Notes: generated by a model from the sequence alone, not told the origin. A stretch of 64,000 nt of DNA from an uncultured Eubacterium sp. (GCF_937958975.1 NZ_CALGRE010000015.1:110891-174890); one strand, 5' to 3'. Counted from the first letter of the stretch, positions 41,810-51,256 are shown. Made by a program: numbers and translations.

Positions 41810-44800
41810 ATGAGACGATTAAGAATGACAGGAAAGAAAATTATGAGCATGGTAATTAGCGCTGCTATGATAGCCGGGTTAATGTTCGGGGGAACGGCTA
41901 TAAGTACAAAAAAAGTTCAGGCAGCCTCAGCGCTTGGCTCTAATGATTTTTTAAAAGTAAATGGAACACAGATTCGTAAGTCAAAAGGCAATGGTGATGT
42001 TGTTTATTTGAGAGGAACAAATGCAGGTGGATGGCTGGTTCAGGAAAATTGGATGAATCCTACCAATGCATCTGACCAGAGAACGATGATGGACATATTG
42101 GCAAACCGATTTGGTTCTTCGACAAGAGATGACTTAGTTGCAACATATGAAAACAATTATTGGACGACACAGGATTTTGATAATTGTGCAGAGATGGGAA
42201 TGAGTGTTATCCGCTTACCTTTCACATATATGAATTTATGTGATGATAATGGAAATCTGAAATCGAACGCATTTGACAGATTAGACTGGTTTGTCAATAA
42301 TTGCAGTGCAAGAGGAATCTATGTAATTATTGACATGCATGGTGCTTTTGGTTCACAAAATGGAATGGATCATTCAGGAGCAGTAAATGACGGAACACAA
42401 TTATATTATAACCAGGGGAATAAGGATAAGACATTAAATCTTTGGAGAAAGATTGCTGAACATTTTAACGGAAATCCGGCTGTAGCAGCATACGATATTT
42501 TAAATGAGCCGGGAATCAAAGCAGCTGCAACATATAGTCTTCAGTGGGATTTTTATAATGAAATATATAAGGTGATACGTTCAAAAGATTCTGAGCATAT
42601 TATAATAATGGAATCTTGCTGGGATGCAGACAATCTTCCAAGACCATCGCAGTATGGATGGACAAATGTAGCATATGAATATCATTATTATCCATGGGAT
42701 GCAGTGAATAGTACATCAGGTCAGATATCTTACATAGAAAGTAAGGTTAGAGACATTTCAAATCACAATTATGGCGTGCCTACATTTGTTGGAGAATTTA
42801 CATGCTTTGAACAGGAGAATGCATGGAAAAATGCAATGTCGACATTTAATCAGCAGGGCTGGCATTGGACTACATGGTCATATAAGGTGACAGGAAACAG
42901 TTCGTGGGGAATTTACAATCATAATCCGCAGACAGTTGACATTTACAGTGACTCGGCTTCTACAATAAAGAGTAAGTGGTCAGGAGTTGGAACAGGCAGT
43001 GCGTGGAAGAACAATATGATATACAATGTTGTGAAAGCATATCTGCCGGGAACAGTAACTCCGTTAGGCTCAAATGATTCAGTAAATACAGGAAGTTCAT
43101 CAAATGCAAGTTCTTCATCAGGATTAGTAACTATTTATCAGGATTCTAACTATGGCGGAACGGCAGTTTCATTGGGAGAAGGAAATTATAATCTTGCGAC
43201 ATTGCAGTCAAGAGGATTTAAGAATGATGACCTTTCATCATTAAAGGTTCCTTCAGGATATAAGGTAACACTTTATTGGGATGATAATTTCACAGGAAAA
43301 ACAAAAGAGTTTACAAGTGATACAAGTTATGTAGGAAATGAATGGAACGATCAGATGAGTTCCATAAAGATAGAAAACATAGGAAGAAAGGCTTATATTT
43401 ATCAGGATTCTAATTATGGTGGCAGAGAAGTGGCTCTTGAAGCAGGAAGTTATAACCTTTCATCATTACAGTCAAGAGGATTTAAGAATGATGACCTTTC
43501 ATCATTAAAGGTTCCGGCAGGATATAAAGTAACACTTTATTGGGATGATAATTTTACAGGAAAAACAAAAGAGTTTACAAGTGATACAAGTTATGTAGGA
43601 AATGAATGGAATGATCAGGCGACTTCGATTAAGGTAGAACGCAATGGCTCCGGTGCAAGCTCATATGTGGCTTCAAATTCAAATTCGTCGTATTCAACAA
43701 CAAATCTGTCAAATGGCAAGTATTACATTCAGGCTGTTGCAAATGACAAGTTGGTATGTGCAGAAAATGGCGGAAATGATTCGTTAGCAGCAAATCGCGA
43801 CCAATATAGCGGTGCATGGGAAACAATAATCGTAGAAAATAATAATGATGGAACAGTATCATTAAAGGCAGAAGCAAATAACAAGTATGTATGTGCAGTG
43901 CTTGATGAACAGAAGCAGTTACTTCCAAGAAGTGATTCTCCAAGTACATGGGAGAAGTTCCGAATTTATAAGATTAAAGATAATGAATATGGAATCCGCT
44001 GTGTAGAAAACGGAAAATATGTTAAGGCGGATTTAGATAATGGCGGAAAACTTGTGGCAACAAGTGATTCGATAGCAGGAGCATGGGAAGCATTCAGAAT
44101 TGTAAAAGTAGGTGATTCCTCCAGTGCAAAAGCAGTTGTTTCAAATGGAGAATATTACTTCACATCCGTTGCAAATGGAGGTGTTGTATGTGCAGAAAAT
44201 GGTGGAAATGATTCACTGATTGCAAATCGTTCTTCTTGTGGTGGTGCATGGGAAAGCCTTAAAATTGAAAATAATAATGATGGTACAGTATCACTGAAAT
44301 CAATAGCGAATGGCAAGTATGTATGTGCGGTAATTGATGAACAGAGTCAGTTGCTTCCAAGAAGCAATTCGGCAAGCACATGGGAAAAATTCAAGGTTGA
44401 AAAGATTAAGGACGGCGAATATGCACTGAAAGCATGTGCAAACGACAAATATGTTAAGGCAGATTTAGACAATGGCGGAAAGCTTTCAGCAACAAGTGAT
44501 TCTGTAGCAGGAGCATGGGAAGCATTTAAGATTACAAAGACAGGAGAATCATCAGGCCTTACATATAATGCTGATGCAGGACAACAAAAAGCTATATTTT
44601 ATTTGGACTCTGATTATAGAGGAACAAAAGTTTCATTAAGCGTTGGAAAATATGATTATAATGAAATGGTTGGAAAGGGAATTAAAAATGATGCATTGTC
44701 ATCAGTAAAGGTTCCTGACGGATACAGAGTTACATTATATAATGATGCAGGATTTGGTGGTGGAGCTAAGGTTCTTTTGCAGGATGCTTCAAATTTAGGA

Positions 44801-45265
44801 AACTTTAACGATAAGACCTCTTCAATCATTATAGAAAAGGTAGACAGAGTTAATTTTAACAATGCAGATACCTATATCACATCAATAGCGAACAATAAAG
44901 TTGTATGTGCAGAAAATGGCGGAAATAATACAATTGTTGCAAACCGTGATTCATGTGGTGGTGCATGGGAGTCAATTCAGATAGTAAATAATGATGACGG
45001 AACAGTATCATTAAGGTCTGCCGCAAATGGAAAATATGTATGTGCGGTAGCAGACGAAAAGAGTCAGTTAATTCCAAGAAGTGGTAACATTGGAACATGG
45101 GAAAAATTTATTGTTGAAAAAATAGCAAACAATGAATATGCATTTTATTCACTTTCTAATGGCAAGTATGTTCAGGCAAATCTTAATGATGGTGGAAAAT
45201 TATATGCGACAAGCGAAACAGTTGCAGGCGCTTGGGAAAGTTTTAAAGTAACAAAAATTAAGTAA
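41810..45265 (+). CDS. Secreted GH5 glycoside hydrolase with beta/gamma-crystallin-like and fascin-like modules
   Basis: A 1151-residue secreted enzyme. A signal peptide (1-38, cleaved near VQA-AS) precedes a GH5 domain (about 45-415): LRGTNAGGWLVQENWM, acid/base E233 in DILNEPG and nucleophile E329 in VGEFTCFE. The opening resembles exo-beta-1,3-glucanase-type GH5 more than classical endoglucanase. Then follow two near-identical beta/gamma-crystallin-like modules (about 439-524, 526-611; IYQDSNYGG), two fascin-like beta-trefoil modules (about 634-769, 778-912; VCAENGGND, W(E)xF), a third crystallin-like module (about 926-1011) and a third fascin-like module (about 1018-1151). No dockerin or surface anchor is seen. 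AAGGAGG precedes ATG 41810. Confidence 0.92.
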   Translation: MRRLRMTGKKIMSMVISAAMIAGLMFGGTAISTKKVQAASALGSNDFLKVNGTQIRKSKGNGDVVYLRGTNAGGWLVQENWMNPTNASDQRTMMDILANRFGSSTRDDLVATYENNYWTTQDFDNCAEMGMSVIRLPFTYMNLCDDNGNLKSNAFDRLDWFVNNCSARGIYVIIDMHGAFGSQNGMDHSGAVNDGTQLYYNQGNKDKTLNLWRKIAEHFNGNPAVAAYDILNEPGIKAAATYSLQWDFYNEIYKVIRSKDSEHIIIMESCWDADNLPRPSQYGWTNVAYEYHYYPWDAVNSTSGQISYIESKVRDISNHNYGVPTFVGEFTCFEQENAWKNAMSTFNQQGWHWTTWSYKVTGNSSWGIYNHNPQTVDIYSDSASTIKSKWSGVGTGSAWKNNMIYNVVKAYLPGTVTPLGSNDSVNTGSSSNASSSSGLVTIYQDSNYGGTAVSLGEGNYNLATLQSRGFKNDDLSSLKVPSGYKVTLYWDDNFTGKTKEFTSDTSYVGNEWNDQMSSIKIENIGRKAYIYQDSNYGGREVALEAGSYNLSSLQSRGFKNDDLSSLKVPAGYKVTLYWDDNFTGKTKEFTSDTSYVGNEWNDQATSIKVERNGSGASSYVASNSNSSYSTTNLSNGKYYIQAVANDKLVCAENGGNDSLAANRDQYSGAWETIIVENNNDGTVSLKAEANNKYVCAVLDEQKQLLPRSDSPSTWEKFRIYKIKDNEYGIRCVENGKYVKADLDNGGKLVATSDSIAGAWEAFRIVKVGDSSSAKAVVSNGEYYFTSVANGGVVCAENGGNDSLIANRSSCGGAWESLKIENNNDGTVSLKSIANGKYVCAVIDEQSQLLPRSNSASTWEKFKVEKIKDGEYALKACANDKYVKADLDNGGKLSATSDSVAGAWEAFKITKTGESSGLTYNADAGQQKAIFYLDSDYRGTKVSLSVGKYDYNEMVGKGIKNDALSSVKVPDGYRVTLYNDAGFGGGAKVLLQDASNLGNFNDKTSSIIIEKVDRVNFNNADTYITSIANNKVVCAENGGNNTIVANRDSCGGAWESIQIVNNDDGTVSLRSAANGKYVCAVADEKSQLIPRSGNIGTWEKFIVEKIANNEYAFYSLSNGKYVQANLNDGGKLYATSETVAGAWESFKVTKIK
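43208..43618 (+). repeat. 264-bp tandem duplication inside the GH5 gene
   Basis: About 145 bases from 43208 recur at 43472 with only a few, mostly silent, changes; the shift is 264 bases (88 codons), which equals one crystallin-like module. The copies are much closer to each other than to the third module, indicating a recent duplication or gene conversion. Confidence 0.85.
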
Positions 45266-45279
45266 TAAATAGAGTATAT

Positions 45280-45308
45280 TTGATTAAACCTCGTTATTAT
45301 GATATGAT
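45280..45308 (+). promoter_or_regulatory. prmA promoter overlapping the GH5 terminator
   Basis: TTGATT (45280-45285), 17 bases, TATGAT (45303-45308). Transcription would begin near 45315, inside the loop of the terminator hairpin. Confidence 0.55.
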
Positions 45309-45347
45309 AAATTAGTTAATGTTTTCATACTATCAATAACGAGGTTT
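45286..45347 (+). terminator. GH5 gene terminator whose 3' arm holds the prmA ribosome site
   Basis: A 13-bp perfect stem (45286-45298 with 45335-45347) with a 36-base loop and TTTTCTT after it. The 3' arm contains ACGAGG, the only ribosome site before prmA ATG 45352. Confidence 0.7.
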
Positions 45348-45351
45348 TCTT

Positions 45352-46317
45352 ATGAAATGGAATAAATATACACTAAAAACAACAACACAGGCAATAGATT
45401 TTGTGAGTGGGGTAATGATTGAACTTGGCATCGATGGAATACAGATTGAGGATAATGTTCAGATAACACAGGAAGAAAAGAAAAAGATGTTTATAGATTA
45501 TCTCCCGGATTTGCCGGAGGATGACGGAGTGGCATATATCAGTTTTTATACAGAAGAGAGTGGTGAAGATGTTGAAGACCAAAAACTGTTAGACGAATTG
45601 AGAGAAAAACTGAAAGAGGCAAACAGCTTTTTAGATGTTGGCGAGGGCAGCATTGAAAAAAGTATGACTGAGGATGTTGATTGGGTAAACAATTGGAAGA
45701 AATATTTTAAGTCTTTTACTGTAGGGGAATTTTATATTAAACCGACCTGGGAACCCTTTGATGAGAAATATAGTGGTATGCAGATGCTTGAAATAGACCC
45801 GGGAACGGCTTTTGGTACAGGGAAGCACGAGACAACTCAGCTCTGTATTCATCAGTTAAAAGAGTATGTAAAAAAGGGAGATGAGATACTGGACTTAGGA
45901 TGTGGCAGTGGTATACTCTCTATTGTTGCTAAGAAATTAGGGGCCGGACATGTGTCAATGACTGATATTGACGAGGCAGCAATCAAAGCGGTGCATGAAA
46001 ATTTTCAGGTGAACAATATTCCTACTGATGACGTGGAGATAATATTGGGAAATGTGCTGGAAGATGATGAGATGCAGAAAAAGTTCGAGCAAAAGAAATA
46101 TGATATTGTTGTGGCAAATATTTTGGCGGATGTAATCATTCCGATTGTGGGGATTGTAGACCGTTTTCTAAACGCTGGAGGAGTGTTTATCTCTTCCGGT
46201 ATTATTTATATGAAAGAGGAAGCGGTGAAGGACGCGGTTTCAAAGAATAAAAATTTGAAGTTGACGCATGTTATAAAGCAGGGTGACTGGAGAGCCATAA
46301 TGGCAGAAAAAAGGTAG
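45352..46317 (+). CDS. prmA: Ribosomal protein L11 methyltransferase
   Basis: A 321-residue SAM methyltransferase that trimethylates L11. It has the N-terminal substrate domain with WVNNWKKYFKSFTVGEFYIKP, then DPGTAFGTGKHETTQLC, the SAM motif LDLGCGSGILSI and VVANILADVI. It starts an RNA and translation modification group (prmA-rsmE-desulfurase-thiI) with gaps of 3 to 12 bases. Confidence 0.95.
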   Translation: MKWNKYTLKTTTQAIDFVSGVMIELGIDGIQIEDNVQITQEEKKKMFIDYLPDLPEDDGVAYISFYTEESGEDVEDQKLLDELREKLKEANSFLDVGEGSIEKSMTEDVDWVNNWKKYFKSFTVGEFYIKPTWEPFDEKYSGMQMLEIDPGTAFGTGKHETTQLCIHQLKEYVKKGDEILDLGCGSGILSIVAKKLGAGHVSMTDIDEAAIKAVHENFQVNNIPTDDVEIILGNVLEDDEMQKKFEQKKYDIVVANILADVIIPIVGIVDRFLNAGGVFISSGIIYMKEEAVKDAVSKNKNLKLTHVIKQGDWRAIMAEKR

Positions 46318-46320
46318 AAA

Positions 46321-47058
46321 ATGTACAGATTTTTTGTAAATCCGGAGCAGATTTTAGAGAACGAAATTTGTATTACGGGAAAAGATGTAAATCATATAAA
46401 AAATGTTTTGAGGATGAAGGTAGGTCAACAAGTTCTGATAAGCAATGGACAGGATAGGGAATATACATGCGCCATAGAGGAAATATGTCCTGAAAAAGTG
46501 TTATTGTCTATCTGCGACATTGACGGACCGGAAAGAGAATTGTCCGTTCAGGTTACACTGTTTCAGGGACTTCCAAAGTCTGATAAAATGGAGATGGTAA
46601 TTCAGAAAATGGTGGAGCTGGGAGCTTATGAAATCGTGCCGGTAGCGACGAAAAGATGTGTTGTGAAATTAGATGAAAAAAAGGCTGCAATGAAGACAAA
46701 ACGCTGGAATGCTATTGCTGAAAGTGCAGCAAAACAATCGAAACGCGGTATTATCCCGGAGGTAACAGAACCGATAAGTTTCCGGCAGGCGTTGGAAAAG
46801 GCAAGAACAATGGACATGTTATTGATTCCTTATGAGGAAGCTGAAAACATGCAAATAACAAGGAAAACAGTCTCTGAGATAAAGTCAGGTATGAGTATTG
46901 GCATTTTTATTGGTCCGGAAGGTGGATTTTCAGAAGACGAAGTGACATTAGCGGCAGAATATGGAGCAAAGGCCATTACACTTGGTAAACGTATTTTGAG
47001 AACGGAAACCGCAGGGATGGCATTGATGTCGGTTATTATGTATTTAATGGAAGAATAG
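46321..47058 (+). CDS. rsmE: 16S rRNA m3U1498 methyltransferase
   Basis: A 245-residue SPOUT methyltransferase: an N-terminal PUA-like domain with HIKNVLRMKVGQ, then the knot region GLPKSDKMEMVIQKMVELG, SAAKQSKRGIIPEV and the SAM-binding IFIGPEGGFSEDE..LGKRILRTETA. It begins three bases after prmA, the common Firmicute order. Confidence 0.95.
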   Translation: MYRFFVNPEQILENEICITGKDVNHIKNVLRMKVGQQVLISNGQDREYTCAIEEICPEKVLLSICDIDGPERELSVQVTLFQGLPKSDKMEMVIQKMVELGAYEIVPVATKRCVVKLDEKKAAMKTKRWNAIAESAAKQSKRGIIPEVTEPISFRQALEKARTMDMLLIPYEEAENMQITRKTVSEIKSGMSIGIFIGPEGGFSEDEVTLAAEYGAKAITLGKRILRTETAGMALMSVIMYLMEE

Positions 47059-47069
47059 AGAGGAAAAAG

Positions 47070-48224
47070 ATGGAAGCTTATTTTGACAATTCAGCAACTA
47101 CAAAAGTGACAGAGAGTGTGAAAAATATTGTAGTGAAGACCATGACAGAAGATTTTGGAAATCCTTCCTCAATGCACATGGTTGGTGTGAAAGCTGAACG
47201 GTATGTAAAAGAAGCGAAACACATTATTGCAAATATTTTGAAAGTAGATGAAGGAGAGATTTATTTTACTTCCGGCGGAACAGAGTCAAATAATATGGCG
47301 GTTATTGGAGCAGCTGACGCTAATAAGAGAAAGGGAAATAAGATTATCACAACAAAAATTGAACACCCTTCGGTTTTAAATACTATGAAGTATTTAGAGA
47401 AACAAGGGTATCAAGTAGTATATCTTCCGGTGGATAGATGTGGTATCGTGGATATGGAAACTTTGAAAGAAGAAATGACAGAAGATACAATCCTCGTTTC
47501 CGTTATGTATGTCAACAATGAAGTGGGAGCTGTTGAGCCTATTGCAGAAATAGGAAAGTATATTAAGAGTATTCAACCGGATGTTATTTTTCATGTCGAT
47601 GCTATTCAGGCGTTTGGAAAAATGGAAATCAGGCCAAAGAAAGAAAATATTGATTTGCTTACTGTAAGTGGTCATAAAATTCATGGGCCAAAGGGAAGTG
47701 GATTTATTTATATTAAAAAGAATACAAAATTGAATCCGATTATTTTCGGTGGCGGACAACAAAATGGATTTCGTTCGGGAACAGAGAATGTTTCAGGAAT
47801 TGCAGGAATCGGACAGGCGGCAAAGGATGCCTATGATAACTTAGAAAAAAATGTAAAAATTTTAACGGATTTAAAAGATTATCTGATAGATAAACTACAA
47901 GGTTTAGAAGACGTGGTGATAAACAGCAAAAAAGGCACAGAGGGTGCCCCCCATATTGTGAGCGTCAGTTTTAGCGGGGTGAGGAGTGAGGTTTTGCTCC
48001 ATGCGCTTGAGGATAAAGGGATTTATGTATCAGCAGGCAGCGCCTGTTCTTCCAATAAACCGGCTGTAAGCGAGACTTTAAAAGCAATGAAAATTGATAA
48101 GGATTTACTTGGTTCCACAATCCGCTTCAGTTTTTGTGAATTGAATACCATAGAGGAAATAGATTTTGCAGTGGAGGAAATAAAAAAAATGCTTCCTGTG
48201 TTAAGAAAATATGTAAGAAGATAA
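47070..48224 (+). CDS. Cysteine desulfurase (NifS/IscS family)
   Basis: A 384-residue PLP enzyme that takes sulfur from cysteine. Motifs: YFDNSATT, FTSGGTESNN, EHPSVLN, the PLP lysine in SGHKIHGPKGSGF, and the sulfur-accepting cysteine in SAGSACSSNKP. It is twelve bases upstream of thiI, the same pairing as the dedicated nifZ-thiI pair of Bacillus, so it probably feeds sulfur to ThiI for 4-thiouridine. Confidence 0.94.
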   Translation: MEAYFDNSATTKVTESVKNIVVKTMTEDFGNPSSMHMVGVKAERYVKEAKHIIANILKVDEGEIYFTSGGTESNNMAVIGAADANKRKGNKIITTKIEHPSVLNTMKYLEKQGYQVVYLPVDRCGIVDMETLKEEMTEDTILVSVMYVNNEVGAVEPIAEIGKYIKSIQPDVIFHVDAIQAFGKMEIRPKKENIDLLTVSGHKIHGPKGSGFIYIKKNTKLNPIIFGGGQQNGFRSGTENVSGIAGIGQAAKDAYDNLEKNVKILTDLKDYLIDKLQGLEDVVINSKKGTEGAPHIVSVSFSGVRSEVLLHALEDKGIYVSAGSACSSNKPAVSETLKAMKIDKDLLGSTIRFSFCELNTIEEIDFAVEEIKKMLPVLRKYVRR

Positions 48225-48236
48225 AGAGGTAAAAGA

Positions 48237-49412
48237 ATGTTTCAATCATTTTTGATTAAGTATGCTGAAATAGGCGTGAAAGGAAAAAACAGGTTTTTGT
48301 TTGAAGATGCATTAGTTGATAATGCACAGCGTGCCCTCGACAAAATCGATGGAAATTTTAAAGTGACAAAAGAATATGGAAGAATTTATGCTGTGGCAGA
48401 GAGTGCGTATGACTTTGATGAAGTTGTGGATGCGTTAGCACACGTTTTTGGCATTGTCGGAATTTGTCCGATGGTACAGATAGAGGACAACGGATTTGAG
48501 GATTTGGTAAAAAATGTTCTGGATTATATTGAACAAAATTATGAGGATAAGAACTTTACATTTAAGGTAATGGCAAGACGTGCGAGAAAGAATTACCCGA
48601 TGGAGTCTATGGAGATTAATGCAGAGATGGGCGCGAGAATTTTGAAAACGTTTCCGGAAACCAGAGTAGATGTACATAATCCTGATGTTATTTTGACAAT
48701 TGAGATTAGAAACCATATCAATATATATTCCAAGATTATTCCGGGACCGGGAGGAATGCCGGTAGGAACAGCAGGAAAAGCAATGCTTCTTTTGTCTGGT
48801 GGGATAGATAGCCCTGTTGCCGGCTGGATGACTGCAAAGCGCGGTGTAGTGGTCGATGCAGTATATTTTCATGCACCTCCTTATACATCAGAAAGAGCGA
48901 AACAAAAAGTTGTGGATTTGGCAAAGATTGTTTCCAAATATTCTGGTCCGATGAAGTTGTATGTAGTCAATTTTACGGATATTCAAATGTATATTTATGA
49001 TAAGTGTCCGCATGATGAGTTAACGATTATCATGAGAAGATATATGATGAGAATCGCTGAATATTTTGCAAAACAGGAAGGCGCTCAGGGATTGATTACA
49101 GGAGAATCTATCGGTCAGGTCGCAAGTCAGACCATGCAGAGTCTCGCTGCAACAAATGAGGTTTGTACAATGCCGGTATTTAGACCGGTAATTGCTTTTG
49201 ATAAACAGGAAATTGTCGATGTATCATTGAAAATTGGAAGCTATGAGACATCTATTCTCCCTTATGAGGATTGTTGTACAACATTTGTTGCAAAACATCC
49301 GGTGACAAAGCCAAATATTAATGTAATTAAGAACTCAGAAAGTCATTTGTCAGAAGAGATTGATAGGATGTTTCAAGAGGCGGTGGAAACAGTAGAGATT
49401 ATTGAAATATGA
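48237..49412 (+). CDS. thiI: tRNA 4-thiouridine synthetase ThiI
   Basis: A 391-residue enzyme that thiolates U8 of tRNA. NFLD/THUMP domains (about 1-165) precede the adenylating domain with PP-loop LLLSGGIDSPVAGW, YFHAPPYTSERAKQKV and LITGESIGQVASQT. The C-terminal rhodanese domain of E. coli ThiI is absent, as is usual in Firmicutes, so persulfide must come directly from a desulfurase, which is encoded just upstream. Confidence 0.95.
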   Translation: MFQSFLIKYAEIGVKGKNRFLFEDALVDNAQRALDKIDGNFKVTKEYGRIYAVAESAYDFDEVVDALAHVFGIVGICPMVQIEDNGFEDLVKNVLDYIEQNYEDKNFTFKVMARRARKNYPMESMEINAEMGARILKTFPETRVDVHNPDVILTIEIRNHINIYSKIIPGPGGMPVGTAGKAMLLLSGGIDSPVAGWMTAKRGVVVDAVYFHAPPYTSERAKQKVVDLAKIVSKYSGPMKLYVVNFTDIQMYIYDKCPHDELTIIMRRYMMRIAEYFAKQEGAQGLITGESIGQVASQTMQSLAATNEVCTMPVFRPVIAFDKQEIVDVSLKIGSYETSILPYEDCCTTFVAKHPVTKPNINVIKNSESHLSEEIDRMFQEAVETVEIIEI

Positions 49413-49436
49413 TGACGATTTTCCTCGTTGTCATTT

Positions 49437-49467
49437 CAAAAAAAGCTGGCTTAAAAATAAGCCAGCT
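49437..49467 (-). terminator. Terminator of the HPr-like gene
   Basis: A 10-bp stem AGCTGGCTTA/TAAGCCAGCT (49444-49453 with 49458-49467); on the minus strand it is followed by seven Ts. On the plus strand no T run follows, so it serves mainly the minus-strand gene. Confidence 0.85.
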
Positions 49468-49488
49468 AATAAAAATATGATTAAAACC

Positions 49489-49716
49489 CTATTCGTATTT
49501 TTTTAGAATTTCCATGATTTCGTCAATATCTTCTTCGTTATGTATGTTTAAGTCGATTGGCTTTGATAAATCAAGACTGAAAATACCCATAATTGATTTT
49601 GCATCGATGACATAACGTCCTGATACTAAATCGAAATCGCTGTCAAACTTAGTAATGTCATTTACGAAAGATTTTACTTTGTCGATAGAACCTAAATTAA
49701 TTGTAACTGTTTTCAT
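49489..49716 (-). CDS. HPr-like protein lacking the active-site histidine
   Basis: A 75-residue protein with the HPr fold pattern: the regulatory-serine region AKSIMGIFSLDL (S41, equal to Ser46 of HPr) and a C-terminal helix DIDEIMEILKKY are kept, but the first loop reads NLGSIDKVKSF where HPr has GLHARPA, so the phospho-accepting His15 is absent. It therefore cannot carry phosphate from enzyme I; a regulatory role through Ser41 is possible. ATG 49716 is used (AGAGGTG 8 bases upstream); longer in-frame starts lack support. Confidence 0.85.
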   Translation of the reverse strand: MKTVTINLGSIDKVKSFVNDITKFDSDFDLVSGRYVIDAKSIMGIFSLDLSKPIDLNIHNEEDIDEIMEILKKYE

Positions 49717-49755
49717 ATATAAACACCTCTCTTTCATCTCTCTATTTACATGTAC

Positions 49756-49784
49756 ATAATAGCACGGATTATATATTTGTTCAA
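49756..49784 (-). promoter_or_regulatory. Promoter of the HPr-like gene
   Basis: On the minus strand TTGAAC (49779-49784), 17 bases, TATTAT (49756-49761), 40 bases before the start codon. Confidence 0.65.
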
Positions 49785-49902
49785 TCAGAACAAATACCAA
49801 AATTATGGTAAAATTTTCGTTAAAATGTTGTAAATGTGTATAAGTGTTTTAGAGAAAATTGAGGAAAAAATTATTTAATATAGAAATTTTTAGGAGGCAA
49901 TC

Positions 49903-51198
49903 ATGAGAAAAGTGGCGTTACATAATCTTGGCTGTAAAGTAAATTTCTATGAGACGGAAGCAATGTCTCAATTACTTCATAAGGCAGGATATCGTATAGT
50001 ACCTTTTTCAGAAAAGGCAGATGTATATATCATTAATACCTGCTCTGTTACAAATATTGCTGATAGAAAATCAAGACAGATGCTGCATAAGGCAAAAAAA
50101 ATGAATCCCCAGGCAGTTGTGGTGGCTACCGGATGCTACGTTCAGACTTCATCGGCAAAAGCAGTGGAAGATATGGCTATTGATATTATTGTCGGAAATA
50201 ATAAAAAGAAAGAGATAGTTGATATATTAGAGAATTATTTTAAATGCCGGGGAAAAGAATATATTATTGATATCAATCAAACGAATGAATATGAGGAATT
50301 AGAGATTGAAACTGTTACAGAACATACAAGAGCTCATTTGAAAATTCAGGATGGATGTAATAATTTTTGCTCTTACTGTATTATACCGTATGCGAGAGGC
50401 AGAATAAGAAGCAGAAAAATGGGTAATATAAGAAATGAGATGCTTCGATTAGCAGACAGGGGATTTAAAGAAATCGTTTTTACAGGAATTAATCTTAGTT
50501 GTTATAATGATGAAGGAAAAAAACTTATAGACGTACTGGAGATGGCGGAAACTATTGATGGAATAGAACGAATACGCCTTGGTTCATTGGACCCGGAAAT
50601 TATCACAGATGATTTTGTAGAGAGATTATCAAAAATATCTAAGATATGTCCACACTTTCATTTGTCGATGCAGAGTGGGTGTGATAAGACTTTGAAAGCG
50701 ATGAACCGACATTATACATCGGAGGAATATTTTAATAAATGTCAGATGTTAAGACAAAAGTTTGACAATCCGGCTTTTACGACAGATGTAATCGTAGGGT
50801 TTCCGGGAGAGACACAAGAGGATTATGTGAAATCCAGGGAGTTTATAGAAAAAGTTAGATTTGCAGAACTTCATGTTTTTAAATATTCCAGAAGAGATGG
50901 GACGGTGGCGGCAAACATGCCAAATCAGATAGAAGAATCAATAAAATCTCAAAGAAGCGAAAACCTGATACAAGTTGGTGAAAAGCTTATGAGAGAATAT
51001 AGAGAGAAAAAAATCGGCACGGAAGTTTCAGTGCTGTTTGAGGAAGAAAAAGTGATTGGGCAGAAAAGGTACCAGGTTGGACATACGAGAGAATACATAG
51101 AAGTGGCACTAGAAACAGTTGAAGATTTGTCTGGGAAGATGAGAAATGTGACAATAAAAGACTTTGTCAATAAAGAAATAATGCTTGCCACTAGGTGA
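49903..51198 (+). CDS. mtaB: tRNA t6A37 methylthiotransferase MtaB
   Basis: A 431-residue radical SAM methylthiotransferase that converts t6A to ms2t6A at tRNA position 37. The N-terminal domain has cysteines in LGCKVNFYE, INTCSVTN and ATGCYVQ for the auxiliary cluster; the radical SAM motif is DGCNNFCSYCIIPYARG; a TRAM domain (about 370-430) ends the protein. The opening HNLGCKVN and length mark MtaB rather than MiaB or RimO. TAGGAGG precedes ATG 49903. Confidence 0.93.
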   Translation: MRKVALHNLGCKVNFYETEAMSQLLHKAGYRIVPFSEKADVYIINTCSVTNIADRKSRQMLHKAKKMNPQAVVVATGCYVQTSSAKAVEDMAIDIIVGNNKKKEIVDILENYFKCRGKEYIIDINQTNEYEELEIETVTEHTRAHLKIQDGCNNFCSYCIIPYARGRIRSRKMGNIRNEMLRLADRGFKEIVFTGINLSCYNDEGKKLIDVLEMAETIDGIERIRLGSLDPEIITDDFVERLSKISKICPHFHLSMQSGCDKTLKAMNRHYTSEEYFNKCQMLRQKFDNPAFTTDVIVGFPGETQEDYVKSREFIEKVRFAELHVFKYSRRDGTVAANMPNQIEESIKSQRSENLIQVGEKLMREYREKKIGTEVSVLFEEEKVIGQKRYQVGHTREYIEVALETVEDLSGKMRNVTIKDFVNKEIMLATR

Positions 51199-51256
51199 GT
51201 TTTATATTAAACTTATAATATACTGCCATAAAAAGGCAAAAAAAGGACGTGATAAG

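Noticed and set aside
43629..43949. Minus-strand frames inside the GH5 gene
   Set aside because: They recur with the fascin-like repeats and have no ribosome sites; they are shadows of the repeated plus-strand modules.
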